The notes under the pieces are model-generated. The model saw only the letters and a program-made list of their open reading frames with translations. It was not told where the DNA came from and did no database searches. DNA of 64,000 nt from Nocardia sp. CY41 (GTDB lineage Bacteria > Actinomycetota > Actinomycetes > Mycobacteriales > Mycobacteriaceae), in assembly GCF_009829325.1 (NCBI RefSeq), contig NZ_VUOS01000005.1:124001-188000 (forward strand), written 5' to 3'. This document shows, piece by piece, positions 1 through 9,062 of the stretch. Every line of letters starts with the position of its first letter. The stretch's first letter is position 1. The position numbers and the translations under genes were made by a program.

Positions 1-682
1 GCACCGCCCAGGACGCGAACGCCATGGTGCACAACCCGTGCGCGATGATGCCGGGCAACCCGGCATCCTTGGCGACCTGCTCGTCCAGGTGCAGCGGCAC
101 CGGATCACCGGACGCGGGTGCGTAGCGGAAGGTCTGGTCGTGGTCCACGTGCTGCGCCACCACGGCGACCGGATCCTGCTCGCGCAGCCGCTCGTCGAAC
201 TTGTGTGGCGGAGCGGCCGCGCCGACCGTGGCGCCGGCATCGATGTTGCGGAAGAAGGCGGTCAGGTACTGGTCGTTGACCGGTTCGCCCGCATCGGTGC
301 GGCATTCGATGCGGATGGTGATGGCCGTCCCGTTCGGACGGCTGGCGTAGCCGATCGCCTTCGCCCGCGACACCAGCCGATCGCCGGGCCGGATCGCGCG
401 GTGGAAATGGAAGTCCTGCTCCCCGTGCACGACCCGGCCGAAGATGTCCATCGGCGCGACATCGATGACGGGCATCATCATGGCCTCGAAGACCGGCACG
501 ATGGCGAAGACCGGCCCGGCCACCGTACCGGCCAGATGCGCGGCGATCGGATCGTTCGTCGCGGCGGCGTATTCCGCGACGCGCTCGGCAGTGACCTCGA
601 AACGCTCCTCGTCGGACCAGGTCTCCAAGCCGCTGTCGTCGAACTCGACCACCCGGGCGGTCCCCGGGGCCGGACCGCTCAT
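1..682 (-). CDS. MaoC-family acyl dehydratase, 3' end cut by window edge
   Basis: Probably a hot-dog-fold enoyl-CoA hydratase acting on fatty-acid or steroid-derived acyl-CoAs. The 227 visible codons have an N-terminal FAS1-type dehydratase half and the start of a C-terminal MaoC half: near residues 190-215 the hydratase-2 signature ASGDPVPLHLDEQ is followed by GLPGIIAHG, with the expected Asp and His. The ATG at 682 has GGAAGG 8 bases upstream. It is the third gene of a run with the SRPBCC and lipid-transfer genes (70-bp gap before it), so it probably shares their TetR control. The gene runs off the left edge; full length is likely near 280-290 aa. Family is confident, substrate unknown. Confidence 0.85.
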   Translation of the reverse strand, partial: MSGPAPGTARVVEFDDSGLETWSDEERFEVTAERVAEYAAATNDPIAAHLAGTVAGPVFAIVPVFEAMMMPVIDVAPMDIFGRVVHGEQDFHFHRAIRPGDRLVSRAKAIGYASRPNGTAITIRIECRTDAGEPVNDQYLTAFFRNIDAGATVGAAAPPHKFDERLREQDPVAVVAQHVDHDQTFRYAPASGDPVPLHLDEQVAKDAGLPGIIAHGLCTMAFASWAV

Positions 683-705
683 GCTCTGTGCCTTCCGGCA
701 TGAGC

Positions 706-754
706 GGGGCCCTGCGTGGTCACGCTGCGCTGCCGCCTCCGGGCCTGACCGCTC
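706..754. repeat. Diverged copy of the groES-groEL spacer repeat
   Basis: This spacer matches, with scattered substitutions, 47 bases of the 77-bp unit found between groES and groEL1 (43814-43860). Shared blocks include GGGGCCCT, CGTGGT, CTGCCGCCT and CGGGCC. It is bracketed by CATGAGCGG (699-707) and its exact inverse CCGCTCATG (749-757); a further CCGCTCATG lies at 675-683. It overlaps the 3' end of the SRPBCC gene. Reading it as a dispersed intergenic repeat family is inference from two loci. Confidence 0.5.
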
Positions 755-1190
755 ATGCCGCTACCGCCAGGGCGTCGAGTTGTTCGAGAGATCGGTCCAG
801 CTGTTTGATGCCGTCCTTCTCCACGGCTTTGCCGAGCGCGCCCTTGATCAGAGCGCCTTCGAAGTCGCCGGACACCAGGACGGTGCTTCCCTCGCCGTTG
901 GGCCGGATGTCGAAGGTGAATTCGGTCTTCACCCCGGCCATGCCGGTGCCGCCGAGGGTCAGCTTGTGCGGCGCGTCCACCGCGACGATGGTCCACTCCA
1001 GCTTGTTCGCCATGCCGAGCATCACGATCTTGGCGACCAGCTTGGCGCCTTCGCTCAGCACGGCGGGCGGCTCCTCCATGAAGCGTTCGTGGATGGTGAA
1101 CCACTTGTCCCAGGTCTGCGGGTCGGAGACGACCGCCCACAAAGCCTCCGGGGCGGCGTTGACGTCTTTGGTGGCTTCGATGTGTCCCAT
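753..1190 (-). CDS. SRPBCC family (START/Bet v 1-like) protein
   Basis: A 145-residue protein with a helix-grip fold pattern: an N-terminal strand (GHIEATKDVNAAPEALWAVV), a DPQTWDKW turn, mid strands and a long C-terminal helix (DRSLEQLDALAV). This matches polyketide cyclase/dehydrase-like SRPBCC proteins that bind hydrophobic ligands. The ATG at 1190 has GAGGAG 7 bases upstream. It lies 41 bp downstream of the lipid-transfer gene, so a role in carrying or protecting a lipid intermediate is a reasonable guess. No catalytic residues can be assigned. Confidence 0.8.
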   Translation of the reverse strand: MGHIEATKDVNAAPEALWAVVSDPQTWDKWFTIHERFMEEPPAVLSEGAKLVAKIVMLGMANKLEWTIVAVDAPHKLTLGGTGMAGVKTEFTFDIRPNGEGSTVLVSGDFEGALIKGALGKAVEKDGIKQLDRSLEQLDALAVAA

Positions 1191-1231
1191 GTGTCGACTC
1201 CTCGTCGAGTTCGTCCGGGGCCGGTTCGCGT

Positions 1232-2449
1232 TCAGCGATCGGCGCGCTGGTAGGCGGTGACGACGGCCGCGCCGCCGAGGCCGATGTTGTGTTGCAGGGC
1301 GGCGGTGACGCCTTCCACCTGTCGCTTGTCCGCGGTGCCGCGCAGCTGCCAGGTCAGCTCCGAGCACTGCGCGAGACCCGTCGCGCCGAGCGGATGCCCC
1401 TTGGAGATCAGGCCGCCGGACGGGTTGACCACCCAGGTGCCGCCGTAGGTGGTCCGGCCGTCGTCCACCAGTTGCCCGGCCTCGCCCTCGCCACACAGCC
1501 CGAGCGCTTCGTAGAGCAGTAGTTCGTTGGCCGAGAAGCAGTCGTGCAGTTCGATGACCTGGAAGTCCTCCGGGCCCAACCCCGACTGCTGGTAGACCTT
1601 CCGGGCGGCCTGGACGTTCATGTCGTAGCCGATCAGGTTCTTGGCGGTCTGGTCGAAGGTCGAGGCGAAGTCGGTGGTCATCGCCTGGCCGACGATCTCC
1701 ACCGCCTGTCCGGCGAGGTCGTGGGCGTCGACGAAAGCCTCGCTCGCCAGGATCACCGCACCGGATCCGTCCGAGGTCGGCGAGCACTGCAGTTTGGTGA
1801 GCGGGTCGTAGATCATCCGCGAGGCGAGGATGTCGTCGAGGGTGTACTCGTCTTGGAACTGCGAGTACGGGTTGTTCACCGAGTGCTTGTGGTTCTTGTA
1901 GCCGATCCTGGCGAAGTGCTCGGCGGTGGTGCCGTACTGCTTCATGTGCTCGCGCCCCGCCGCGCCGAACATCCACGGCGCCACCGGGAAGAGCACCTCG
2001 GAGATCTCGGCCAGCGCCATGACGTGCTTGGCCATCGGCTGCTCGCGGTCGTCCCAGGTGGATCCGAGCGACCCGGGCTGCATCTTCTCGAAACCCAGCG
2101 CCAGCGTGCAATCCGCCAGACCGCCGCGGATCGCCTGCGCCGCGAGGTACAGCGCCGTCGAGCCGGTGGAGCAGTTGTTGTTCACGTTGACCACCGGAAT
2201 GCCGGTCATGCCGAGTTCGTAGACGGCACGCTGCCCCGAGGTGGATTCGCCGTAGACGTAGCCGACGTAGGCCTGTTCCACCAGGTCGTAAGCGATGCCC
2301 GCGTCCGCGAGCGCCTTGGTGCCCGATTCCCTGGCCATGTCCGGGTAGTCCCAGGCGCGGGTGGTGCCGTCGGCCTCCTCGACCACGCGGCGGCCGGGCT
2401 TTTCGAACTTCGTCATTCCGACACCGACGACGTAGACCTTGTTCGCCAT
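1232..2449 (-). CDS. Lipid-transfer protein (thiolase-like, SCP-x/Ltp family)
   Basis: A 405-residue thiolase-fold protein of the nonspecific lipid-transfer class. It has the thiolase N-terminus ([15 protein letters not shown]), a nucleophile motif [11 protein letters not shown] with Cys93, and a C-terminal GHPLGATG. Relatives in actinobacteria act in beta-oxidation-like or steroid side-chain breakdown as thiolases or retro-aldolases. The ATG at 2449 has GAGGAG 4 bases upstream; the in-frame upstream extension would cross the operator and is rejected. It is the first gene of the operon with SRPBCC and MaoC, divergent from a TetR gene. Confidence 0.87.
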   Translation of the reverse strand: MANKVYVVGVGMTKFEKPGRRVVEEADGTTRAWDYPDMARESGTKALADAGIAYDLVEQAYVGYVYGESTSGQRAVYELGMTGIPVVNVNNNCSTGSTALYLAAQAIRGGLADCTLALGFEKMQPGSLGSTWDDREQPMAKHVMALAEISEVLFPVAPWMFGAAGREHMKQYGTTAEHFARIGYKNHKHSVNNPYSQFQDEYTLDDILASRMIYDPLTKLQCSPTSDGSGAVILASEAFVDAHDLAGQAVEIVGQAMTTDFASTFDQTAKNLIGYDMNVQAARKVYQQSGLGPEDFQVIELHDCFSANELLLYEALGLCGEGEAGQLVDDGRTTYGGTWVVNPSGGLISKGHPLGATGLAQCSELTWQLRGTADKRQVEGVTAALQHNIGLGGAAVVTAYQRADR

Positions 2450-2504
2450 TGAACTCCTCACATCTGTGCGTACACCGCGGGGCGGCCGACCCAAGCAAAA
2501 ACAA

Positions 2505-2522
2505 ACATACAAGGTTGTATGT
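2505..2522. promoter_or_regulatory. TetR operator, Ltp side
   Basis: The sequence ACATACAA-GG-TTGTATGT is a perfect inverted repeat with 8-bp arms, 56 bp upstream of the lipid-transfer start. A near-identical 18-bp site lies just before the divergent tetR gene, so this is probably where that regulator binds. A lone half-site ACATACA also occurs at 2592-2598. Confidence 0.7.
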
Positions 2523-2760
2523 AAATGAGGCAAGGTCTTCCCGGGCTTCTTACTGACACCTGATCGACCAGCCGATTACAGCTCAGCTGCTACATACAGT
2601 GAGACATGCATGTTCTTAGAACCTCGGGACTGGACGCACCGCCGGTAGCCGCCCGCTCGCCACCCCGGGATGAGCGACGCCCCTGCGAGACAGCGAAGTC
2701 GCCCACCATGGCCGTCCGGAACGATTCCCGGCCCCATCGCCGAACCACCTTCGAGCCGGA

Positions 2761-2778
2761 ACATACAGCAGTGTATGT
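2761..2778. promoter_or_regulatory. TetR operator, tetR side
   Basis: ACATACA-GCAG-TGTATGT has 7-bp perfect arms and the same outer half-sites as the site at 2505. It ends 17 bp before the tetR start codon, consistent with autorepression. Confidence 0.7.
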
Positions 2779-2795
2779 AAGTGTAGGATCGAGCG

Positions 2796-3482
2796 ATGGC
2801 CAGGAGCGTAGTCGCGAAGCAGCAGCGCCGGACGCAGGAGCAGCGCAGCACCGAGATGCGCACCCGCTTGCTGGACGCGACGGTGGACTGCTTGGTCGAG
2901 TACGGATACTCCGGCACCACGACGCCACGGGTGGCCGAACGCGCGGGAGTGACCCGCGGGGCCCAAGTGCATCACTTCGGCTCGAAAACCGATCTGGTGG
3001 TGGCCGCCATCAGCCATCTCGCGCAGCTGCGCGCCGAAACCGCCATGCGGGAGATGTCGCGGGTCGAAGCCGGTGACGATCCGGTGGCGGCGGCACTGGA
3101 GTTCCTGTGGGACCTACATCAGGGTCCGCTGTTCATCGCGACCGTGGAACTGTGGGTGGCGGGACGGACCGACCCGGTGCTCGCCGCGGCGATGGAGAAG
3201 GTCGAGCCATTCGTGAACAACGCCGTCTTGCTGGCGGTCGCCCGGTTCGTGCCGGACGACGTGCGCCGCAAGGAGGCGCGCGATTTCATCTACACGGCCA
3301 TGGACGCGCTGCGCGGCATCCTGATCTCCAATTTCATCGACCCCGACGACGAGCGCGCCCGTCGCCGGTGGCGGCGCGCCTCGGTGCACCTGCACGAGAT
3401 CGCCGGTCGCGCCCTCGCCGCCCGCTCCGAACAGTCCTCACCCGTCCCGGTGCGTCCGGATTCAGACGGCCACCAGGGGTGA
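2796..3482 (+). CDS. TetR/AcrR family regulator of the lipid operon
   Basis: A 228-residue regulator. The N-terminal helix-turn-helix (about residues 22-68) reads STEMRTRLLDATVDCLVEYG, then TTTPRVAERAGVTRGAQVHHFGSKTDLV, the classic TetR recognition segment; the rest is a helical ligand domain. It is divergent from the lipid-transfer operon with palindromic sites before each start, so it probably represses both until an acyl-CoA-type ligand binds. The ATG at 2796 has a weak AGGA upstream. The ligand is unknown. Confidence 0.88.
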   Translation: MARSVVAKQQRRTQEQRSTEMRTRLLDATVDCLVEYGYSGTTTPRVAERAGVTRGAQVHHFGSKTDLVVAAISHLAQLRAETAMREMSRVEAGDDPVAAALEFLWDLHQGPLFIATVELWVAGRTDPVLAAAMEKVEPFVNNAVLLAVARFVPDDVRRKEARDFIYTAMDALRGILISNFIDPDDERARRRWRRASVHLHEIAGRALAARSEQSSPVPVRPDSDGHQG

Positions 3483-3560
3483 CCCTCTTGACGCTGGTCA
3501 CGCGCAGGGTCGTGCACCGGGAAGACGACGTCGCCTCCAGTGCCCGCGCTCGGCAAGGCG

Positions 3561-4784
3561 CTACCGCGCCGCTCGTTCCTTGCGCACGGCCGGGCGCGCG
3601 GCCCAGACGGTCGCCGTGAACAACAAGACGCCGATGGCTGCCAGGGCGGCGCCGACCACGGCCGGCGCCGTGTAACCCAAGCCCGCCGCGATGACCAAGC
3701 CACCCAGCCAGGCGCCCGCGGCATTGGCGATGTTCAGAGCGGCGTGGTTGAGGGCGGCGGCGAGGGTCTGGGCATCGGCTGCCACGTCCATCAACCGGGT
3801 CTGCAGCCCAGGCGCCAGCGCGGCTCCGGACGCGCCGACCAGCAACGCGCCGAAAGCCGCGGTGTACGGGTTGTGCGCGGCGGCGACGAAGCCGCCGAGG
3901 ATGACGGTCATCGCGACCATCGACACCGAGATGGCGCGGTCCACACCGCGATCGGCGAGCACGCCGCCGACGATGTTGCCGATCACCATGCCCACGCCGA
4001 ACAACATCAGCACCAGCGGGATCGCCCCGGCGCGCAGCCCGGCGACGTCGGTGAGCGTGGTCGCGATGTAGGTGTAGACGGCGAACATGCCGCCGAATCC
4101 GACGGCGCCCACCAGCAGCGTCAACAGCACCTGCGGACGGCGCAGCGCGCCGAGTTCGGTCATCGGATCGGTGACCGTGACGCCGGTGAGTTCGGGGACG
4201 AAGCGCAGCAGCGCGGCTACGGTGGTCACCCCGATCAGCGCGACCACCACGAACGCGTCGCGCCAGCCGAGGTGCTGGCCGAGCCAGGTTGCTGCGGGAA
4301 CGCCGACGACATTGGCGGCGCTCAATCCCAGCATAACTCCAGCAACCGCCTTGGCCCGCTGCCCTACCGGGGCGAGAGTGGCGGCGGCCAGCGAGGCGAC
4401 ACCGAAATAAGCACCGTGCGGCAATCCCGACACGAACCGCGCCAGAACGAGCATCCCGAACGAGGGTGCCAACACGGTCGCCGCGTTCCCGACGGTGAAC
4501 GCCACCATGAGCGCCACGAGCAGCCGCTTGCGCGGCACCCGCGCGCACAGCGCCGCGATCAGGGGCGCGCCGATCACCACGCCGAGCGCATAGGCCGACA
4601 CCGCGTGTCCCGCCGTCGGCTCGGAGACGTGCACGGCCGACGCGATGTCCGGCAGCAAACCCATGGTGACGAACTCGGTCGTGCCGATTCCGAACCCGCC
4701 GAGGGCCAGCGCCAGCATGGCCCGTACGTGCCAATCGGTGCGTCCGGGCGGGGCGGCGGTACTGGTACTCACGGGGCTGGTCAC
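3561..4784 (-). CDS. MFS transporter, DHA1-type drug exporter
   Basis: About 407 residues and 12 membrane segments. Early motifs include GGFGIGTTEFVTMGLLPDIA, the GALLDR-like loop CARVPRKRLLVAL after helix 2, and ARFVSGLPHGAYFGVASL, typical of the AraJ/chloramphenicol-efflux DHA1 group. It probably exports small hydrophobic compounds by proton antiport. It resembles the second exporter at 54571. The GTG at 4784 is chosen because it leaves a short tail before helix 1; GTG codons at 4844 and 4772 are alternatives and none has a strong ribosome binding site. Convergent with tetR. Substrate unknown. Confidence 0.8.
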   Translation of the reverse strand: MTSPVSTSTAAPPGRTDWHVRAMLALALGGFGIGTTEFVTMGLLPDIASAVHVSEPTAGHAVSAYALGVVIGAPLIAALCARVPRKRLLVALMVAFTVGNAATVLAPSFGMLVLARFVSGLPHGAYFGVASLAAATLAPVGQRAKAVAGVMLGLSAANVVGVPAATWLGQHLGWRDAFVVVALIGVTTVAALLRFVPELTGVTVTDPMTELGALRRPQVLLTLLVGAVGFGGMFAVYTYIATTLTDVAGLRAGAIPLVLMLFGVGMVIGNIVGGVLADRGVDRAISVSMVAMTVILGGFVAAAHNPYTAAFGALLVGASGAALAPGLQTRLMDVAADAQTLAAALNHAALNIANAAGAWLGGLVIAAGLGYTAPAVVGAALAAIGVLLFTATVWAARPAVRKERAAR

Positions 4785-5014
4785 GTGTTCATGTAACCGG
4801 CCCCGGCCCGCATTCGCTTCCCCGGCGAACGTGAGTTCGCCCACGCGCCGCCGGTGAACTACCAGGTGACACGACGATTCGCGCTTGGCGACCCGAGCTG
4901 ACGAGCGGCGACATCGCTCCCAGCGGCAGGCGTCACCGACGCCCGGCGAATTCGTCGCAAAAACAGTCCGGACACCCGTTCCACCGAGGGTGGGGCGGGT
5001 GCCCGAGATTCAGC

Positions 5015-5043
5015 CCGGCGCTGGGTTGGGCACCCAGCGCCGG
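5015..5043 (-). terminator. Terminator hairpin downstream of icd
   Basis: CCGGCGCTGGGT (5015-5026) pairs perfectly with ACCCAGCGCCGG (5032-5043) around a 5-base loop, 66 bp past the icd stop. There is no clear T-run, as is common in actinobacteria. The rest of the 4785-5108 gap shows no gene. Confidence 0.65.
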
Positions 5044-5108
5044 AATCGGCCGAGCGACGCGGCTCGGCCCGGCAACCCGGCCCCGCGACGACGCGGCGCC
5101 GGAGCGGC

Positions 5109-6326
5109 TCAGCGCAGTGCGCGAGCCAAATTGGCGTCCAGCGCGCCGAGGAACTCCTCGGTGCTCAGGTAGCCCTGGTCACCACCGACGAGCAGCGCGA
5201 GGTCCTTGGTCATCTGGCCGCCCTCGACGGTCTTGATGACGACGTCCTCCAGGGTCTGCGCGAAGCCGATCACCTCGGGGGTGTTGTCCAGCTTGCCGCG
5301 ATGCTCGAGCCCGCGGGTCCAAGCGAAGATGGACGCGATCGGGTTGGTCGAGGTCGGCTTGCCCTGCTGGTGCTGGCGGTAGTGCCGGGTGACGGTGCCG
5401 TGCGCGGCCTCGGCCTCACAGGTCTGCCCGTCCGGGGTGAGCAGCACCGACGTCATCAGGCCGAGCGAACCGAAGCCCTGGGCCACCGTGTCGGACTGCA
5501 CGTCGCCGTCGTAGTTCTTGCACGCCCAGACGTAGCCGCCCTCCCACTTCATGGAGGAGGCGACCATGTCGTCGATCAGGCGGTGCTCGTAGGTCAGGCC
5601 CGCGGCGTCGAACTGGCTCTTGAACTCGGCGTCGAAGATGTCCTGGAAGGTGTCCTTGAACATGCCGTCGTAGGCCTTGAGAATGGTGTTCTTCGTCGAC
5701 ATGTACACCGGGTAGTTCTGCTGCAGGCCGTAGTTGAACGACGCACGCGCGAAATCCTCGATGGACTTGCGGAAGTTGTACATGCCCATGACGACGCCGC
5801 CGTCCTCGGGCATCTTCACGACCTCGTGCACGATCGGCTCGCTGCCGTCGTCCGGGGTGAAGGTCAAGGTGACGGTGCCGCCCTGGAACACCTTGAAGTC
5901 GGTGGCGCGGTACTGATCGCCGAAGGCGTGGCGGCCGATGATGATCGGCTTGGTCCAGCCGGGAACCAGCCGGGGAACGTTCGAGATGATGATCGGGGCG
6001 CGGAAGATCGTGCCGCCCAGGATGTTGCGGATGGTGCCGTTGGGCGAGCGCCACATCTTCTTGAGGCCGAATTCCTTGACCCGCGCCTCGTCCGGGGTGA
6101 TGGTGGCGCACTTCACACCGACGCCGTGCCGCTTGATGGCTTCGGCGGCGTCGACGGTGACCTGGTCGTCTGTCTTGTCCCGGTACTCGATGCCGAGGTC
6201 GTAGTACTCCAGGTTCACATCGAGATACGGGTGGATCAGCTTGTCCTTGATGAACTGCCAGATGATCCGGGTCATCTCGTCGCCGTCGAGTTCTACGACG
6301 GTGCCTTCAACCTTGATCTTGGACAT
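5109..6326 (-). CDS. icd: NADP-dependent isocitrate dehydrogenase (homodimeric type)
   Basis: Converts isocitrate to 2-oxoglutarate and CO2 with NADPH formation in the TCA cycle. The 405 residues match the eukaryote-like homodimeric class (M. tuberculosis Icd1). It has [20 protein letters not shown] for substrate binding, [14 protein letters not shown], the metal-site region RLIDDMVA and the NADP-binding [14 protein letters not shown] at 6326 with AGGAGGAC upstream. In M. tuberculosis icd1 also sits beside metC-metA, which agrees with the methionine locus downstream here. Confidence 0.96.
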   Translation of the reverse strand: MSKIKVEGTVVELDGDEMTRIIWQFIKDKLIHPYLDVNLEYYDLGIEYRDKTDDQVTVDAAEAIKRHGVGVKCATITPDEARVKEFGLKKMWRSPNGTIRNILGGTIFRAPIIISNVPRLVPGWTKPIIIGRHAFGDQYRATDFKVFQGGTVTLTFTPDDGSEPIVHEVVKMPEDGGVVMGMYNFRKSIEDFARASFNYGLQQNYPVYMSTKNTILKAYDGMFKDTFQDIFDAEFKSQFDAAGLTYEHRLIDDMVASSMKWEGGYVWACKNYDGDVQSDTVAQGFGSLGLMTSVLLTPDGQTCEAEAAHGTVTRHYRQHQQGKPTSTNPIASIFAWTRGLEHRGKLDNTPEVIGFAQTLEDVVIKTVEGGQMTKDLALLVGGDQGYLSTEEFLGALDANLARALR

Positions 6327-6630
6327 GGATCTTCGTGTCCTCCTAGGATGGTGCCCTCATTGCACGGCCAGGCGAACACGCTTGTGAGCGGACCCCAGCT
6401 GTTCCAACAGACAACGTATATGTCCCGCGTTGTCGGCGAGACATGTGGTGCAAACAAGACAAGCGTACTGCTGCCCGAGTCCTCACCGCACGGGCAGCCC
6501 CCGGAGTGAGCTGCGCCACCTTTGTTACCGATTGGTAGGTCGGCGACGACTCCCGGAGGCATCCACACAACCGCCGTCGCCGCCATGATCCGCCTTCCTT
6601 CCAGGCCCGGCAACCGCCTGGCACACGACG

Positions 6631-6664
6631 AGGTCCGCGCAACATCGTGACGTTGCGCGGACCT
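6631..6664. terminator. Strong hairpin between MFS gene and icd
   Basis: AGGTCCGCGCAAC (6631-6643) and GTTGCGCGGACCT (6652-6664) form a perfect 13-bp stem with an 8-base loop, just past the stop of the DHA2 exporter at 6678. It probably ends that transcript. The remainder of 6327-6630 is the upstream region of icd and holds no gene I can support. Confidence 0.65.
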
Positions 6665-6677
6665 CTCGGGGGGTGGA

Positions 6678-8198
6678 TCAGACCGCGACCGGGATCCGGG
6701 TTCCCTCCTCGGAACCCTCGATGAGGTTCTCCGGCCGGTCCCGGATCATCAGGGCGATGATCGGGATGGCCGCGAGGAAGAACCCGGCGCCCACATAGAA
6801 GGCGACGTCGTAGCTGTGGATCGCGGCTCGCGCGGCCAGGTTGTCGATGCCGGGGTTTTCCTGCGCGAAGGACTTGGCGACCTGCACCGAGATCGTGGTC
6901 AGCAGCGCCGTCCCGACCGCACCGCCGACCTGCTGCGCCGCGTTCAGCAGCGCGGAGGCGACGCCGGAGTCCTCTTCCTCCACCTGATGCAGCGCGACCG
7001 TCTGCATCCCGACGAACAGCGGGCCCATGCCGAGCGCGATGAGCACCTGAGCCGGCAGCACCCCGGCGAGGAAGCTGTCACCGTAGCCGAGCTGGGCCAG
7101 CAGCAGCAGGCCGATGACGCCGAGCACGGCGCCGGCCAGCATCAGCGGCCGCGGGCCGAGCTTCGGGAGCAAGGCACTGGTGACACCCGCAGAGATCGCG
7201 ATGCCCGCGGGGAAGGGCAGGAACGCGAAGCCCGCCTTCAGCGCGGAGTAGCCCAGCGTGATCTGGAAGTAGTAGCTCAGGAACAGGAACATCGCGAACA
7301 TCGCGATCGGGATGAGCAGCGCGGCGAGGAAGGCGCCGCCCCGGTTGATCTCACCCGGAATGTGCAGCGGCAGTAGCGGGTTCGACGAGCGCCGTTCGAT
7401 CGCGACGAAGGCGGCGAGCAGGACCAGCCCGGCGACGATCAGCGCCAGGGTGCTGCCTGCCAGCCAGCCGTCGTCGGCGGCGCGGCTGAAGCCGTACACG
7501 ATGGCGATCAGGCCGAGCGTCACCGTGACGGCACCGGGCACGTCGTATCCCCCGCTACGCGGCGCGGGCACGTCCTTGGCGACCCAGGCCAGCGCGCCGA
7601 ACAGCGCGATGAGCGCGATCGGGGTGTTGACCAGCAGGCACCAGCGCCACGAGGCGTATTCGGTGAGCGCGCCGCCCGCGATCAGGCCGAGCGCCGCGCC
7701 ACCCGCGGAGATGCCCGCGAACACGCCGAACGCGGTGGCCCGCTCACCCGGTTCGGTGAAGGTCACCGACAGCAGCGAGAGCGCCGCCGGGGCGAGCAGC
7801 GCGGCGAACGCGCCTTGCAACGCGCGTCCGGCGAACAGTTCCGCGCCGTTCTGCGCGAGACCGGCCAGCGCCGAAGCGCCCGCGAAACCGACCAGGCCGA
7901 TGATGAAGATCCGGCGCCTGCCGAGATAGTCGGCCAGCCTGCCGCCCAACAGCAGCAAGCCGCCGAAGATCAGCGTGTAGGCGGTGAGCATCCATTGCCG
8001 GTTGCCGTCGCTGATGTCGAGATCACGCTGCGCGAACGGCAGCGAGATGGTCACGATGGTGGCGTCCAGTACCACCATGAGCTGGGCCAATGCGATCACT
8101 GCCAGCGCGAGCCAGCGCGCCGACCCGGCCGCTTTCCGGGGCGCCGCCGTCGCCGTTTCCGTCACGGTCATCTCCTCTGTCTTCGTCGTCCGAGCCAT
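6678..8198 (-). CDS. MFS transporter, DHA2 (EmrB/QacA) family
   Basis: About 506 residues with 14 predicted membrane helices. It shows helix 1 ending in VVLDATIVTISLPF (motif D1 of the DHA2 family), the loop GGRLADYLGRRRIF and the antiporter motif around FGVFAGISAGGAALGLIAGG. It should be a proton-driven multidrug exporter. It is divergent from a TetR gene with two palindromes between them. ATG codons at 8216, 8198 and 8171 are possible; 8216 lies inside an operator and 8171 has GAGGAG directly abutting, so 8198 is a compromise. Substrate unknown. Confidence 0.86.
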   Translation of the reverse strand: MARTTKTEEMTVTETATAAPRKAAGSARWLALAVIALAQLMVVLDATIVTISLPFAQRDLDISDGNRQWMLTAYTLIFGGLLLLGGRLADYLGRRRIFIIGLVGFAGASALAGLAQNGAELFAGRALQGAFAALLAPAALSLLSVTFTEPGERATAFGVFAGISAGGAALGLIAGGALTEYASWRWCLLVNTPIALIALFGALAWVAKDVPAPRSGGYDVPGAVTVTLGLIAIVYGFSRAADDGWLAGSTLALIVAGLVLLAAFVAIERRSSNPLLPLHIPGEINRGGAFLAALLIPIAMFAMFLFLSYYFQITLGYSALKAGFAFLPFPAGIAISAGVTSALLPKLGPRPLMLAGAVLGVIGLLLLAQLGYGDSFLAGVLPAQVLIALGMGPLFVGMQTVALHQVEEEDSGVASALLNAAQQVGGAVGTALLTTISVQVAKSFAQENPGIDNLAARAAIHSYDVAFYVGAGFFLAAIPIIALMIRDRPENLIEGSEEGTRIPVAV

Positions 8199-8210
8199 CC
8201 TGTCATTTAG

Positions 8211-8222
8211 CGACATTTGTCG
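8211..8222. promoter_or_regulatory. TetR operator half of a pair (exporter side)
   Basis: CGACA-TT-TGTCG is an inverted repeat sharing the TGTCG/CGACA core of the larger palindrome at 8232. It lies at the proximal edge of the DHA2 exporter gene, where binding would block transcription or initiation. Confidence 0.55.
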
Positions 8223-8231
8223 TCAAGAGAA

Positions 8232-8252
8232 AAATGTCGTGCTACGACATTT
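8232..8252. promoter_or_regulatory. TetR operator palindrome in divergent promoter
   Basis: AAATGTCGT (8232-8240) and ACGACATTT (8244-8252) are perfect 9-bp arms around a 3-base centre. It sits midway between the exporter and the tetR gene at 8298 and probably controls both. Confidence 0.7.
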
Positions 8253-8297
8253 GACCGTTAAGGACAGGAAAACGGCAGGTTGCGTTAGCATGGGCAC

Positions 8298-9011
8298 ATG
8301 CTCGAGTCATCGGCGCCGATGGGCGCGAGCGCAGCGGCCGGCCGCGCCGCGGGCGCCCCAACGACCACAGGGCTGCGCGAACGCAAGAAGCAGCAGACGA
8401 GGTTGCGCATCATCGCGGCCGCCTTGGATCTGTGCGATACGCAGGGCTTCGACGCCACCACGATCGAGCAGATCGCCCACGTGGCGGACGTCTCACCGCG
8501 CACGATCAATCGCTACTTCGACAACAAGGAGGACATCGTCCTCGGCCCGGTCCAGGACTTCGGCCGTACCGTCGCCGAGACGCTGCGCGAGCTGCCGCGC
8601 ACGGGCAACGAACTAGCGGCGTTGCGCACGGCTTTCCTGCACGTGGTCGATCGAGCCGCCGCGGCGGGCGACGCCGATCCGCTGTCGTTCCGGCAGTTCC
8701 AGCAGATGCAGCGCATCCTGCGCAGCAGCCCTTCGGTCAGCGCGCGCAACATGGAACACGCCGACGAGAAGAACACCGCGATCGCGGCGGTGGTCGCCGA
8801 GCGGCTGGGCACCACACCCGACGCGCGTCCCGTGCGGCTCATCGTCGGCACCTGGCAACTGATCGGCCACATCGGCATGGAATGCTCGGGCGACGCGTTC
8901 CTGGACGAGGACCTTTCGGCCGCGGCCAGGTCGGGACGCGCCGCGTTCACCGAGACCTACGACGAGTTCGTCCGCGCCTGCTGCGGGACGTCGGACGCCG
9001 CGGACCAGTGA
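8298..9011 (+). CDS. TetR family regulator of the DHA2 exporter
   Basis: A 237-residue regulator with an N-terminal HTH at about residues 28-75: LRERKKQQTRLRIIAAALDL, then TTIEQIAHVADVSPRTINRYFDNKEDIV. A Gly/Ala-rich 25-residue tail precedes it. The C-terminal half is a helical ligand domain resembling the MftR/SACE_7040-type group. Divergent from the exporter across 99 bp holding two palindromes, so it most likely represses an efflux pump it can de-repress with an exported compound. ATG at 8298 lacks a good ribosome binding site and may be near-leaderless. Confidence 0.86.
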   Translation: MLESSAPMGASAAAGRAAGAPTTTGLRERKKQQTRLRIIAAALDLCDTQGFDATTIEQIAHVADVSPRTINRYFDNKEDIVLGPVQDFGRTVAETLRELPRTGNELAALRTAFLHVVDRAAAAGDADPLSFRQFQQMQRILRSSPSVSARNMEHADEKNTAIAAVVAERLGTTPDARPVRLIVGTWQLIGHIGMECSGDAFLDEDLSAAARSGRAAFTETYDEFVRACCGTSDAADQ

Positions 9012-9062
9012 GTTCGACGGAGGATTTCGGGCGCTGACCGCCCGCCGGTTATGATGCCGGGC

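Noticed and set aside
2592-2609. Third ACATACA half-site in the Ltp-tetR region
   Set aside because: The right half (GACATGC) does not complete the palindrome, so it is noted only as a half-site.
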